The notes below the pieces were generated by a model that saw only the letters and a program-made list of their open reading frames with translations, ran no database searches and was not told the DNA's origin. Source: CAYMUR01 sp964393615 (GTDB lineage Bacteria; Planctomycetota; Planctomycetia; Pirellulales; Pirellulaceae). From it: a stretch of 64,000 nucleotides of DNA. How positions within the stretch are numbered: position 1 is the stretch's first letter; every line of letters begins with the position of its first letter. Below, piece by piece: positions 53,401 through 62,800 of the stretch. The stretch spans positions 1 through 64,000 of the forward strand of contig CAYMUR010000002.1 of the NCBI GenBank assembly GCA_964393615.1, read 5' to 3'. The position numbers and the translations under genes are program-made.

Positions 53401-54819
53401 TCAAGAATAATGCGAGAATTGTGGGGTCGAACATGGCGCAGATTTCACTCGCTCGTCGGGTTCACTTGGGCAAGTTCTAATTTGCGTAGACTGATCGGGC
53501 AAGGTAGCGGAAACTGGATGGTGGCACGTAACCATAGGAGCCAGATGACACAACGTGTCTTGGGTCACGCCGCAGCGTGATTTGACAAACTTTTCTGCCT
53601 GCAGCCCCAAACCCTTTCTGAAATCGACCTCGCGCAAACAGTGTTCAGCGAAAGCAGTTAGTTCGAATTCGTTTTGTACAATGACCGCCGCTTGATGCAG
53701 TAATAAATTTTGGACCACACTGTGGAAATCAGAAGTGTTCGGTCCAAAACAAACGGCAGCTCCGTAAGCGGCCGGTTCGATCATGTTTTTGCCGCGGCCA
53801 CCGAACAGACTACCACCTACAAAGGCAATATGGCTGATGCCCCACCACCAAGCGACGTCACCCAATGTATCGATCAACAGAATGCGTGCTGCTGGATCAC
53901 GGCCGTTTTGTTCCAGTTGTGTGAAGCGTTGCCAGTGGTGGTCTGAATGTTCCAGCATGTGCGCGACTGACCGAAATCGGTTTGAATGTCGGGGGGCGAT
54001 TACGAGCCGAAGTTTGGGATATCGTACCGCTAATTTTTGGTAGACCGAAAACGCAACTTTTTCCTCGCCCGCATGGGTGCTGCCTGCCATGAATACGATA
54101 TCGTCTTGACTGATACCTGCCATGCGAGAAAAGCGGTGTGTGACCGCGTTGTCTCGATTGATTTTGATACCGTCAAACTTGAGTGATCCGACAACTTTTA
54201 CACGTTCTTTTACGGCACCCAGGTGTACAAAACGGTCAGCGTATTCGGACGATTGTGCAGTGATCAGATCAACTTGATACAGCGCACGCGTGAAAAGCCA
54301 TTTTACGCGCAAATGCCAGCGATAATCTCTTTTGCTCATGCGTCCGTTGACGACGGCTACAGAGGTGCCAAAACGTTTTGCCGTTCCGATCAAGTTTTGC
54401 CAAGGGACGATATCAACAAGGACTAACAGATCAGGTCGCAGGCGTGTAACGGCTGTTTTTGTCGCCCAACTGAAGTCGATCGGCAAGGGAAATACGTAGA
54501 TTTCGGGAAAGAGTTGTCTAGCCAGTGCCAAGCCACTGCTCGTGGACGACGAGATAACACATTGCCAGTGCGGATATTGGTGCTGAAAGGCTCGTAACAA
54601 GGGTTCCAACGCTCGCACTTCACCAAGACTGGCCGCCTCGAACCAGACACATTTTCCCGAGCCACGACGCCATTCGACTTGTCCAAGCAATCTTACATTC
54701 AACGTACGCCGATATTTGTTTTGTACAATGTAACACCAGATGTACCACGGCAACTGCAATATCAGTGCAATGCAATAGACCACATTCAGTAGATAGGCAA
54801 CCACGGTGTTTCGTAACAT
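53401..54819 (-). CDS. waaA: 3-deoxy-D-manno-octulosonic acid (Kdo) transferase
   Basis: A 472-residue protein of the WaaA/KdtA family, slightly longer than the E. coli enzyme (425), with a short extra C-terminal tail. The N-terminal membrane helix, the EAASLGEVRALEPLL motif with its catalytic Glu, FWAT-like and DIVPWQNLIGTAKR segments, and LVIAPRHSNRF and FVGGSLFGGRGKNMIEPAAYG near the C-terminus are typical. It joins Kdo to lipid A precursor at the inner membrane, so it implies an LPS outer membrane. Confidence 0.9.
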   Translation of the reverse strand: MLRNTVVAYLLNVVYCIALILQLPWYIWCYIVQNKYRRTLNVRLLGQVEWRRGSGKCVWFEAASLGEVRALEPLLRAFQHQYPHWQCVISSSTSSGLALARQLFPEIYVFPLPIDFSWATKTAVTRLRPDLLVLVDIVPWQNLIGTAKRFGTSVAVVNGRMSKRDYRWHLRVKWLFTRALYQVDLITAQSSEYADRFVHLGAVKERVKVVGSLKFDGIKINRDNAVTHRFSRMAGISQDDIVFMAGSTHAGEEKVAFSVYQKLAVRYPKLRLVIAPRHSNRFRSVAHMLEHSDHHWQRFTQLEQNGRDPAARILLIDTLGDVAWWWGISHIAFVGGSLFGGRGKNMIEPAAYGAAVCFGPNTSDFHSVVQNLLLHQAAVIVQNEFELTAFAEHCLREVDFRKGLGLQAEKFVKSRCGVTQDTLCHLAPMVTCHHPVSATLPDQSTQIRTCPSEPDERVKSAPCSTPQFSHYS

Positions 54820-55085
54820 GAGTACAGATCAAGGCAACAAAGGTTACATCCGTATCAGGAAGATAGTTGATAGACCACTCGTGGCCATTGCAGGTGGATG
54901 GTAGGTAAGTTAGTCAGCGGTAGCAAGCGTAGTATTCGCTAGCAATTATTTTGCCAGTTTGTATGGAATGAGATGCCATGGTCACCGGACAGATAGCTAA
55001 AAAATAAAATAGGGTTGTTCTCATCCGCTCCACCTATTTAGAATGCCACACCTCAAAAAAATCATGCTGACCAAGGAGTGTTGTC

Positions 55086-55694
55086 GTGAAGATTCATGTT
55101 CAAAAGATTACCGATTTGCAACGTCAACTAGTGGAACGCTGGCATGTCCAGCCAATCGACCATCCGCAAGAAGGTTTCTGGCGACTTGTCAGTGAAGAAC
55201 ACAGTTTTAATTTTTTACTGTGGCACGAAGAAGACATCGCCCGCAGCCCGGATGTGGGCGATAAACGGATAGCAGCGGCCAAACGCGCAATCGATGGCTA
55301 TAATCAACAGCGAAACGACTGGATCGAGCAAATTGACGATGCAATTACTCAACAGTTAGTTGAGAACAACATTTCTTCGACAGAAAATGCGCCGTTGAAT
55401 ACCGAAACACCTGGTAGTGTCATAGACCGCTTGTCCATTTTGTCTTTGCGGATCTATCACTTGGAGGAACAAACACAACGCGAAGATGTGTCAACAGAGC
55501 ATATCGGGTCCGTGGAACACAAAATAGCAGTGGCGTTGGTGCAATTGGACGACCTGACCTTGTCGCTGACACAATTGTTGGACGATATCTTCGGCGGTCG
55601 CAAGCGGCACCGGACATATCGTCAGATGAAAATGTACAACGATCCGGCACTCAACCCTTATCTTTACAAAATGGCACAAAGAAGAGCTGGCTAG
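55086..55694 (+). CDS. DUF4254 protein
   Basis: A 202-residue helical protein of DUF4254, recognised by EGFWRLVSEEHSFNFLLWHEEDIARSP. It has no signal peptide or membrane helix. DUF4254 genes are usually near glycosyltransferase and LPS genes, as here (waaA upstream, GT9 downstream), so it probably has a cell-envelope role. Start GTG 55086 has an AAGGAG ribosome-binding site. Confidence 0.75.
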   Translation: MKIHVQKITDLQRQLVERWHVQPIDHPQEGFWRLVSEEHSFNFLLWHEEDIARSPDVGDKRIAAAKRAIDGYNQQRNDWIEQIDDAITQQLVENNISSTENAPLNTETPGSVIDRLSILSLRIYHLEEQTQREDVSTEHIGSVEHKIAVALVQLDDLTLSLTQLLDDIFGGRKRHRTYRQMKMYNDPALNPYLYKMAQRRAG

Positions 55695-55762
55695 CGACTC
55701 TTTTGGATCCCATGTTCTCAGGGTACCTTGGCGTTCATGTGAGCCAGTCAGCGGTCCTGGAT

Positions 55763-56920
55763 TTATCCGTTTGATACTTGGGATGCTGCGGTTTGAAATC
55801 TTGGTTGAAACGGAAATCTTGGTTGAAACGATTGTCTGTTGCTGTAATCGGCTCTTGGGGTTGGTCTACTTTCACACGTATTCCGAAGGGTGAACTGGGA
55901 TTCTTGTAACACGTAGTCACACGCGGTGCGGGCCATGTCCACAGAGATCGCTCGCATTGCATCATTCGCCGCTTGTCGTCGCTGGAAGCTGCTGCCGTGT
56001 TGATAGTAGGCCTGCACCGCCGCATGTCCCTTGCCAAAAGGACCACTCTTTGTGGCGAGTGTAGTACCGTGCAAACTGACACATTGGGTTCCCATCGCAA
56101 CTGCCAGATGTAATGGGCCTGAATCGGTACCCACGTATAACGTTGCTTGTTTTAGCAAAGCTGCCAGCTGGGGTAATGATGTGGGTGGGGCCATGCGGAC
56201 AGTTCCATCACTGGAGTAAGCAATTTGTGCGGCAATACGCTGTTCACGAGCACCTGCCCAGACGCTCACACTGGCCAGATTCCAATGGGTTGCCAAATAT
56301 TGTGCCAAGTCGGCAAAACGGTCTGTTTCCCACATCCGCGATGGCCAACCGGCACCGGCATTGAGCACGACAAGACCCTCTGTGCCCCATGTCAGGCGAT
56401 TCACATAGTCGTCGGCCCAGTCGAAGGCTTGTTGGGTTAGAGAAATCTCGTAACGAGGCATGGTTTTGATGCCACCGAGTGGCTGCAACAATTCCAAATA
56501 GCGTTCCACTACATTTTCGGTGGAGCGTTTTACAAGTAAATTGTTCAAACATGGGCTCAGTTCCCGACTATCAGGTCGAGTAAAGCCGATGCGCGTGGGG
56601 GCACCCGAAAGCCAGCCAAACATTGAACTTTTGGTCAGTCCTTGCGGGTCGATCGCGATGTCAAACTGATACGATTTCAAACGCTGGTGCCAGTAATAGG
56701 TGCGAGCAGGTGACAATATATCGCGTTTTGGGCAGATTAGCAGTTCGTCGAGCGACGGGTGTTTTTGTAGAAGCGTCGCAGGTCCGGGTTCCGTCATCCA
56801 GGCAATAAAGGAGGTTGGAAACAAATCACGCAGTGCGTTGAGCATCGGCACCGTTTGAATGCAGTCTCCCAGGTGGCTAAGCCGGGTAATCAGAATTCGA
56901 GGGGAGTTGTAACCTACCAT
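55763..56920 (-). CDS. Family 9 glycosyltransferase (LPS heptosyltransferase-like)
   Basis: A 385-residue GT9 enzyme. ILITRLSHLGDCIQTVPMLNALRDLFP (N-terminal Rossmann start) and LYVGTDSGPLHLAVAMGTQCVSLHGTT (nucleotide-sugar site) are diagnostic. It would transfer heptose from ADP-heptose to the LPS core. The C-terminal tail is extended and contains the FQPRFPFQPRF repeat encoded by the perfect 18-bp duplication at 55795-55830. It is convergent with the DUF4254 gene. Confidence 0.85.
   Translation of the reverse strand: MVGYNSPRILITRLSHLGDCIQTVPMLNALRDLFPTSFIAWMTEPGPATLLQKHPSLDELLICPKRDILSPARTYYWHQRLKSYQFDIAIDPQGLTKSSMFGWLSGAPTRIGFTRPDSRELSPCLNNLLVKRSTENVVERYLELLQPLGGIKTMPRYEISLTQQAFDWADDYVNRLTWGTEGLVVLNAGAGWPSRMWETDRFADLAQYLATHWNLASVSVWAGAREQRIAAQIAYSSDGTVRMAPPTSLPQLAALLKQATLYVGTDSGPLHLAVAMGTQCVSLHGTTLATKSGPFGKGHAAVQAYYQHGSSFQRRQAANDAMRAISVDMARTACDYVLQESQFTLRNTCESRPTPRADYSNRQSFQPRFPFQPRFQTAASQVSNG
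55795..55830. repeat. Perfect 18-bp tandem duplication in a coding tail
   Basis: GAAATCTTGGTTGAAACG is repeated exactly at 55795-55812 and 55813-55830, within the last residues of the GT9 gene. Being 18 bp, it keeps the frame and adds six residues. Confidence 0.95.
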
Positions 56921-57095
56921 GGTGCGAGTTCGTATGATCAGCTAAATCAAGAAAGTGATGCCGAGTATCAGAGTGTTTAGTCCATAACCTGTCATGGATT
57001 GTTTCTTGCCCCAGACCGTGTTCAGGGCCTTTGTACGCTTGTGATCCGCTGGTTCCTGTTGTGATGTAGATCTATCGGAGATCTGATTACGGAAA

Positions 57096-58103
57096 CTACG
57101 CCGCAACGGGTAGACAGGTTTCGCCAGCTGGTGTTTTGCGATTACAGAGAATTTCCAGGTCAGCGTCGACCATCATGGCCACCAACTCATCGAGGTTGAC
57201 GGTCGGTTCCCAGCCTAACAATCGTTTTGCTTTGCTTGGATCTGCGATCAGCAAATCAACTTCGGCAGGCCGAAAAAGATCCGAGTCGATGGTGACATAG
57301 TCTTGCCAGTTTAATCCAACGTATGAAAATGCGCGCTCCACGAATTGTTCTACTTCGTATGTCTTTCCTGAACCGATGACAAAATCTTGCGGTGTATCTT
57401 GTTGTAGTATGGCCCACATGGCACGCACATAATCTCCGGCAAAGCCCCAATCTCGCTTGGACTTAAGATTGCCCAGGCGAAGTTCGTCTGCCAGTCCCAG
57501 TTTAATCGCAGCAACTGAGTGTGTGATTTTGCGAGTGACAAATTCCATGCCACGGCGGGGTGACTCGTGATTGAACAAGATCCCACTACAAGCAAACAGG
57601 TCGTAACTTTCACGGTAATTTACCGTCATCCAGTGTGCATAGACTTTAGAGACTGCATACGGGCTACGTGGGTAAAATGGTGTGTTTTCCGACTGAGGGA
57701 CAGCTTGTACACGACCGAACATTTCACTGGTACTGGCCTGATAAAAGCGGATTGAGCGATCGAGATCTCGAATTGCTTCAAGGAGCCGAGTGACTCCCAG
57801 TCCCGAAACTTCGGCTGTCAGCAGTGGTTCTTTCCAACTGGTAGGCACAAAACTCTGGGCAGCCAGATTGTACACTTCTTGCGGCCTGGTTTCTTGCAAT
57901 ATGCGGCTTAGTGAAAATGGATCGATCAGATCGGCATCATGTAAATTGACACGATCTAACAAATGGCTGATGCGATCTAAATTTTCTGAACTGCTGCGGC
58001 GTACCACGCCGTGGACATCATAGCCTTCGTCCAGAAGAAATTCGGCCAGATATGACCCATCTTGTCCAGTGATTCCGGTAATTAATGCTCTTTTGGTAAC
58101 CAT
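57096..58103 (-). CDS. gmd: GDP-mannose 4,6-dehydratase
   Basis: A 335-residue extended SDR. The NADP motif lies in ALITGITGQDGSYLAEFLLDEGYDVHGVVRRSSSEN and the catalytic pair in YPRSPYAVSKVYAHW (YxxxK). It makes GDP-4-keto-6-deoxymannose, the precursor of GDP-fucose/rhamnose for LPS or capsule. I chose ATG 58103; the upstream open frame to 58235 lacks similarity. It is in the leftward block after PhoX. Confidence 0.9.
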   Translation of the reverse strand: MVTKRALITGITGQDGSYLAEFLLDEGYDVHGVVRRSSSENLDRISHLLDRVNLHDADLIDPFSLSRILQETRPQEVYNLAAQSFVPTSWKEPLLTAEVSGLGVTRLLEAIRDLDRSIRFYQASTSEMFGRVQAVPQSENTPFYPRSPYAVSKVYAHWMTVNYRESYDLFACSGILFNHESPRRGMEFVTRKITHSVAAIKLGLADELRLGNLKSKRDWGFAGDYVRAMWAILQQDTPQDFVIGSGKTYEVEQFVERAFSYVGLNWQDYVTIDSDLFRPAEVDLLIADPSKAKRLLGWEPTVNLDELVAMMVDADLEILCNRKTPAGETCLPVAA

Positions 58104-58461
58104 GGTCAATGGATTCCTAATATGCACACCATGTGAAGATGGAGTTGTCTTGTTCGTTGTTTGAATGATAGTCGTGGTAGGATAGCGTTGTCGGTACAGA
58201 ACTGCAAGGGAAACTGGTTCATCCAATGCTAGCAACCGTGAACCATTTGTGTGCGGTTTGACTTTAAAGTTGTGGACACGTCAAAACGCAGAAAAAATTC
58301 TCTAGCGGGGAGCCACTTTTCTGCCGGCAAGGTTGCCAAGGGTAAGAGCCAGTGTTCACCCGAAACAGATTCTTTGGAAGAAGCGATTTTTTACGCAATA
58401 CTATTTAGGGTGCAGCGCGTCATTTATTTCGCCACGCTGTTTCAAGATGGACCACGGTGTT
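58104..58461. other. Intergenic region between PhoX and gmd
   Basis: 358 bases between the PhoX stop and the gmd start, which hold the gmd promoter. An imperfect 20-bp tandem duplication is present at 58432-58471. No gene is seen. Confidence 0.45.
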
Positions 58462-58471
58462 TCAAGACGCA
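58432..58471. repeat. 20-bp tandem duplication, three mismatches
   Basis: Units start at 58432 (CCACGCTGTTTCAAGATGGA) and 58452 (CCACGGTGTTTCAAGACGCA). The second copy runs into the end of the PhoX coding region. Confidence 0.85.
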
Positions 58472-59853
58472 TTTGTCTTACGGTGCCAGGGGCCAATAAT
58501 GGCTAGTGAAATGCCCGGTTTTTGTATATTGACAAATAAGGTACTGCCGTCTGGAGAAAACGTACTGCCGGCAAATTCTGACCCATTCAAATGATTCTTT
58601 GCAATACGGTACAATTCGCCTGCTGGTGTGATACCAACCAGGGAATTGTGAGGTGGTCCATCTTCACAAATAATGACATCTCCCCATGGTGCGACGGTTA
58701 AATTGTCAGCCATCCGCAGCAATTGAGAGTTGTTAGGTTGACAAAAGATAACAAGTTGGCCGGGTTGTTTTTCTTCACCTGTTTCACCTTCTTCCGGACT
58801 GGGCCGATAGCAAAAAATCTGTCCTTGTTGATTAGGACCACCACTGGTGCAGGCCCAAAAGATGTAACCACGGCTTTCCCAGATGCCTTCTCCGCGAGCG
58901 AAAATTGCTGCATTTTTCTCCTGGCGACCCTGAAATCGTAAATCATCCTGTGGAGCTTCGACATTCTCGACCGACACCCACTCAACAGCAATGGGTTGAC
59001 GAACGGGTAGCCAGCCTTCCTCAGGCCAATTTCGTGTACTTGTGCCATTTTTACCTTTGAGACGAAGGACTTGCAGTTTGCCTCCTCTTCTCAATTGGCC
59101 TGGTCTCTCTGGGAGAAACCGATAAATCAAACCATCATCTCTGTCTTCGGTCAGGTAAACGATACCAGTTGCTGGAGAGACAGCAACGGCCTCATGATTA
59201 AACCGTCCCATTGCCTTGTAAGGAATCGGCTTGGCCAATTGCATTTTTGTTGTAGCCGGCACTTCAAACACAAAGCCATGATCTTGTTCAATGAGGTCCC
59301 CTGCTCGATCGACGGTTTCCTCACATGTCAACCAAGTTTGCCAGGGAGTTGGTCCTCCTGCGCAATTACGCGTTGTGCCTGTCAGGCTGAGGAAATGTTT
59401 TTCCAGCGTTTGAGTTTGCGTGTTAAAGACTAAGGTTGTCGTGCCACCGACAGCAGGTTGCTTTCCTTGTCCCGGATCAAAAACATACTTGTTTGGAATT
59501 TGTTGTTTTAACCGGTCATCACCTCCATGAGCTGAAAGGTCTTGTGCGTTAGGCAACAATTCATGGTTGCGGATTAGAATCGTCCTGCCATTAGGTCCTG
59601 GAAAGGCAGCCATGCCGTCATGGGCACCTGGAACCCGAAGGTCATCATCCATCCACTCACCGGTGCGGGAAAAAGCCGTGTAGGAAAAACCAGCAGGTAA
59701 ATCGAGTAATTCCTGTGGGTCTTCTTGTAGCGGACCGTAACCCTCCATTGCCATCAAACAAGTCGTGTCAAAATGGTGTAATCCCAGCATCCCAGCCGTA
59801 AAAACACCAGTCTTCTGCAGGTACTCTCGTCGACTTAATCTTTTCATAGCCAT
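58462..59853 (-). CDS. PhoX/DUF839 family phosphatase
   Basis: A 463-residue protein of DUF839, the family of PhoX alkaline phosphatases. A twin-arginine-like N-terminus (KRLSRREYLQKTGVFTAG) suggests TAT export. The blocks LIRNHELLPNAQDLSAHGG, GTTTLVFNTQTQTLEKHFLSLTGTTRNCAGGPTPWQTWLTCEETVD, AVAVSPATGIVYLTEDRDDGLIYRFLP and DNLTVAPWGDVIICEDG are typical of PhoX, with acidic and glutamate ligands for Fe/Ca. It scavenges phosphate from esters in the periplasm. Divergent from the GT9 gene at 60223. Confidence 0.8.
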   Translation of the reverse strand: MAMKRLSRREYLQKTGVFTAGMLGLHHFDTTCLMAMEGYGPLQEDPQELLDLPAGFSYTAFSRTGEWMDDDLRVPGAHDGMAAFPGPNGRTILIRNHELLPNAQDLSAHGGDDRLKQQIPNKYVFDPGQGKQPAVGGTTTLVFNTQTQTLEKHFLSLTGTTRNCAGGPTPWQTWLTCEETVDRAGDLIEQDHGFVFEVPATTKMQLAKPIPYKAMGRFNHEAVAVSPATGIVYLTEDRDDGLIYRFLPERPGQLRRGGKLQVLRLKGKNGTSTRNWPEEGWLPVRQPIAVEWVSVENVEAPQDDLRFQGRQEKNAAIFARGEGIWESRGYIFWACTSGGPNQQGQIFCYRPSPEEGETGEEKQPGQLVIFCQPNNSQLLRMADNLTVAPWGDVIICEDGPPHNSLVGITPAGELYRIAKNHLNGSEFAGSTFSPDGSTLFVNIQKPGISLAIIGPWHRKTNAS

Positions 59854-60222
59854 TATCTTTTGGACAGGTGGTCCTCATGGAGGAGCGGTTAAAAATAAGA
59901 TCCTGTTTCTTCCGACTAATCTGTTAGCCAGAAAAACTTGTACTCATTTTGTCAGCGAGTAAGCATGTAATGCTAGCGAATATCACTGACTCTATTGTAT
60001 CACATCCTTGTTAATAGTCTTCTTTGTATTGTGCCAAATACTGATACCGTGTACGCAGAATCTTCTCACCTAGCATTTCAAGTATTTGCCACCACAAAAA
60101 GATTTTGTATCACAAATTTAGGACCCCAAAGAAACACGATCCAGTGCCAGCGATTGCTCACCCCAGGGTGGAGGATCTATGTTTTTTTGTACTATCAATG
60201 ACAGAAACTATTGAGTGTCAAG
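59854..60222. other. Divergent intergenic region
   Basis: 369 bases between PhoX (leftward) and the second GT9 gene (rightward). No gene or clear PHO box was recognised, although phosphate control of PhoX would be expected. Confidence 0.4.
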
Positions 60223-61302
60223 ATGTCCGCTAGGCCGGCAGATCAATCATTGCGAATCGGTGTCATGTTGCCAAATTGGGTTGGCGATGTCGTAATGGCC
60301 ACGCCGGCGATACGTGCCATTCGACACAAGTTTGGTCCCCAAGCAACGTACATTGGTGTCATGAAACCTCAAATGGCCGATGTCCTGAATGGATTGTCGT
60401 GGTTTGATGAGTCCCTATTCTTCGATGCCAGATCGAAAGTTCGCAGGCAACGTGTTTCACATGTTGCCCGACAACTTTACGTACGGCGTCTCGATTGGAT
60501 GTTTTTGTTGCCTAACTCGTTGCGTGCTGGACTGATAGCTTGGTTGGCGGGGGCTCGACGTCGTGTGGGTTATGATCGTTATGGACGTGGTATGTTGTTG
60601 ACAGATAAATTATTACCACCACGACGTATTGCGAAACTTGAACCGATCTCAGCGGTCGACTATTTCTTACAACTTGTCTATGCGGTTGGTTGTCCGATTG
60701 AGTCACCTCATTTGGATCTGGCAACAATTCCCCAGGATGAACGGCATGCTGACAAAATCTGGGAGCAATTTCGCTTCGGTCAGGCGAAAGGCGTTGTGAT
60801 CTTTAACACGGGAGGTGCGTACGGACCAGCAAAAAACTGGCCGCCTGAATATTTTGCGGAACTGGCTCAACGGATCTCTAGTATGGGTTGGTCAGTTCTC
60901 GTGGTTTGTGGCCCCTCAGAACGGTCCCAAGCTAACGAGATTGTGTGGCGTGCCAAATGTCCTAATGTTCATAGCTTGGCTAAGGAAAACGTGTCTATCG
61001 GTTTGACGAAAGCATGTATCCGTCGTGGCGATTTGCTGCTGACCACGGATAGCGGTCCACGTCATTTTGCCGTTGCTTTTCGCATCCCCAGTATTGTACT
61101 TTTTGGTCCCACTGACCCACGTTGGAGCGAGAACTATCGCAGGAATGAAATCCAATTAAGTCATAAGATTTCCTGTAGCCCGTGTGGTCAGCGCGAATGT
61201 CCTCAACTACACCATCGGTGCATGCGAGAATTGCAAGTAGACCATGTGTTTGCCGCTGTTGAACAACAATTGAAAAAAAGTTTGAAGGGGCCAGCTGCAT
61301 GA
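60223..61302 (+). CDS. Family 9 glycosyltransferase (heptosyltransferase II-like)
   Basis: A 359-residue GT9 protein resembling WaaF. IGVMLPNWVGDVVMATPAIRAIRHKFG (N-terminal) and LLTTDSGPRHFAVAFRIPSIVLFGPTDPRWSENY (C-terminal nucleotide-sugar site) are characteristic of heptosyltransferase II. It would add the second heptose to the inner core. ATG 60223 is preferred to TTG 60211. The hldE-C gene follows 190 bases downstream in the same direction, supplying the ADP-heptose donor. Confidence 0.85.
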   Translation: MSARPADQSLRIGVMLPNWVGDVVMATPAIRAIRHKFGPQATYIGVMKPQMADVLNGLSWFDESLFFDARSKVRRQRVSHVARQLYVRRLDWMFLLPNSLRAGLIAWLAGARRRVGYDRYGRGMLLTDKLLPPRRIAKLEPISAVDYFLQLVYAVGCPIESPHLDLATIPQDERHADKIWEQFRFGQAKGVVIFNTGGAYGPAKNWPPEYFAELAQRISSMGWSVLVVCGPSERSQANEIVWRAKCPNVHSLAKENVSIGLTKACIRRGDLLLTTDSGPRHFAVAFRIPSIVLFGPTDPRWSENYRRNEIQLSHKISCSPCGQRECPQLHHRCMRELQVDHVFAAVEQQLKKSLKGPAA

Positions 61303-61492
61303 GAGGTTAGTTGCTGTAGTCATTTTGTCAGCGAAGAATTAGTAACACATTGATGATCAGATATTGTAGTGTCGATCCAACGTAAGATAGGGTGATGTTC
61401 GCGCTAACAATAAACAATGAGGCAGTGACGATCATGAACACGATAGTGTTGTTGTAGGTATTGGGCCAACGGAAGTCACTGTCGGGCTAGAC

Positions 61493-62071
61493 ATGGAGCG
61501 CATCAGAATGTCTGTCATTCAATCCGCTGAAATTCGAGCGCAACTGTCACGACGTCGCGGCACAAGCAGTGGAAAAATAATATCCATTGATCAGGCGGCA
61601 ACCATTGCCTCAGATCAAAGAACAAATGGTCGCCGAGTTGTGTTTACCAATGGCTGTTTTGATCTTCTCCATGTGGGGCACGTAACCAGTTTGTCGGAAG
61701 CGGCCAGCTGGGGCGATCTATTAATTGTCGGAATGAACACCGACCAAAGTATACGACGCCTCAAAGGTGAGACACGACCAGTGATCTGTCAGTCCGATCG
61801 AGCAACGATGTTAGCAGCATTGGAGTGTGTCGACTATGTTGTTCCCTTTGATGAGAACACACCGCTTCAACTTTTGCAGGCGATCCGACCGGATGTGCTT
61901 GTCAAAGGAGGTAGCTATTCCGTGGACCAGGTTGTAGGACATGAGGTCGTAGAGTCCTATGGGGGAGTCGTTGCCGTCACAGGGCTTCTGGAGGGTATGT
62001 CGACTACTGATTTGCTACAACGAATTCAACAGTCGACGGGGACACCACTGCAAACAACGAAGGCGGCTTAA
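61493..62071 (+). CDS. hldE: D-glycero-beta-D-manno-heptose 1-phosphate adenylyltransferase
   Basis: A 192-residue nucleotidyltransferase equivalent to the C-terminal half of HldE (RfaE domain II). FTNGCFDLLHVGHVTSL (50-66) contains the HxGH motif, and VKGGSYSVDQVVGHEVV is the typical second motif. It makes ADP-heptose from heptose 1-phosphate and ATP. The kinase half is not seen in the window, so it must be separate. It sits after the GT9 gene, consistent with a heptose-based LPS core. Confidence 0.85.
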   Translation: MERIRMSVIQSAEIRAQLSRRRGTSSGKIISIDQAATIASDQRTNGRRVVFTNGCFDLLHVGHVTSLSEAASWGDLLIVGMNTDQSIRRLKGETRPVICQSDRATMLAALECVDYVVPFDENTPLQLLQAIRPDVLVKGGSYSVDQVVGHEVVESYGGVVAVTGLLEGMSTTDLLQRIQQSTGTPLQTTKAA

Positions 62072-62296
62072 GGTCAGGCGGGGTGGAAAGCTCCTACTTG
62101 GGCGCGCGGCAAGTCGCAAGAGTACTTATAGTATCAGTAGGGCAGAGGATCCCCCCCATTCCGATTGGCAAATCGTAGTCTTGTGGTCGGGATCACGATT
62201 AGCAGTATATCGGTAAAACAAATATTTTGTGGCGCGCAGCAGATGACAAAAAACAATGTTACAATACAATGTCTGCTAGAATCGATTATTTATCCC

Positions 62297-62527
62297 ATGG
62301 GCCACATTCTGAAAGTCATTTCAATGGAAACGTCACAAGGCACCAGTTCTCACGAAGATTCCACACAGCCGAAAAAATGGCAAGAAATGTTTGATGCCGA
62401 AACAAGACAAGGGCTACTGGAAGCTGATCGAGACGCTTGGCGAACGGTCGTAGCATTGCTGATGATCATCGTCAGCATCGGCCTGTGTCTTGGTTTTTTA
62501 GGAGCGGCCATGAGCGTTTGGCTGTAA
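62297..62527 (+). CDS. Small single-helix membrane protein
   Basis: A 76-residue protein with a polar N-terminal part and a C-terminal helix (TVVALLMIIVSIGLCLGFLGAAMSVWL), so it is a tail-anchored type protein. The frame is open upstream to 62165; the ATGs at 62297 and 62324 are both plausible starts. I do not recognise it. It ends 678 bases before nrdJ. Confidence 0.5.
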   Translation: MGHILKVISMETSQGTSSHEDSTQPKKWQEMFDAETRQGLLEADRDAWRTVVALLMIIVSIGLCLGFLGAAMSVWL

Positions 62528-62800
62528 AAAAACTAAATTTGGTGTTGAGATGCTACCGTGTGGTATTTGTAAATCATTAATTTAAAACGATTTAGATGCC
62601 ATTTGTTAGTATCGTGTGCTCGGGCCAACGACAGTCGCTTCGCCTTTTCATGGCCTTTCGGTCCCGCAAAACATAGAGCTTTCGCGCGTGGATCGCATAA
62701 CCGCAAAGATGTTTGACGCCCTAGGGTGAAAACGTTTTCGAAAGAGTTGTCCTTCCGAGGGTAGTTTTTGTAAATTTGTAACTACCTGTCGCATCGCTTG

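Noticed and set aside
53101..53580. A 159-codon plus-strand frame after the VWA gene
   Set aside because: It runs opposite the end of waaA and has no family resemblance or binding site.
59944..61334. The 15-base string TCATTTTGTCAGCGA flanking the second GT9 gene on both sides (near 59944 and 61320)
   Set aside because: A single 15-base match is expected by chance in a 64-kb sequence, and no longer similarity surrounds it.
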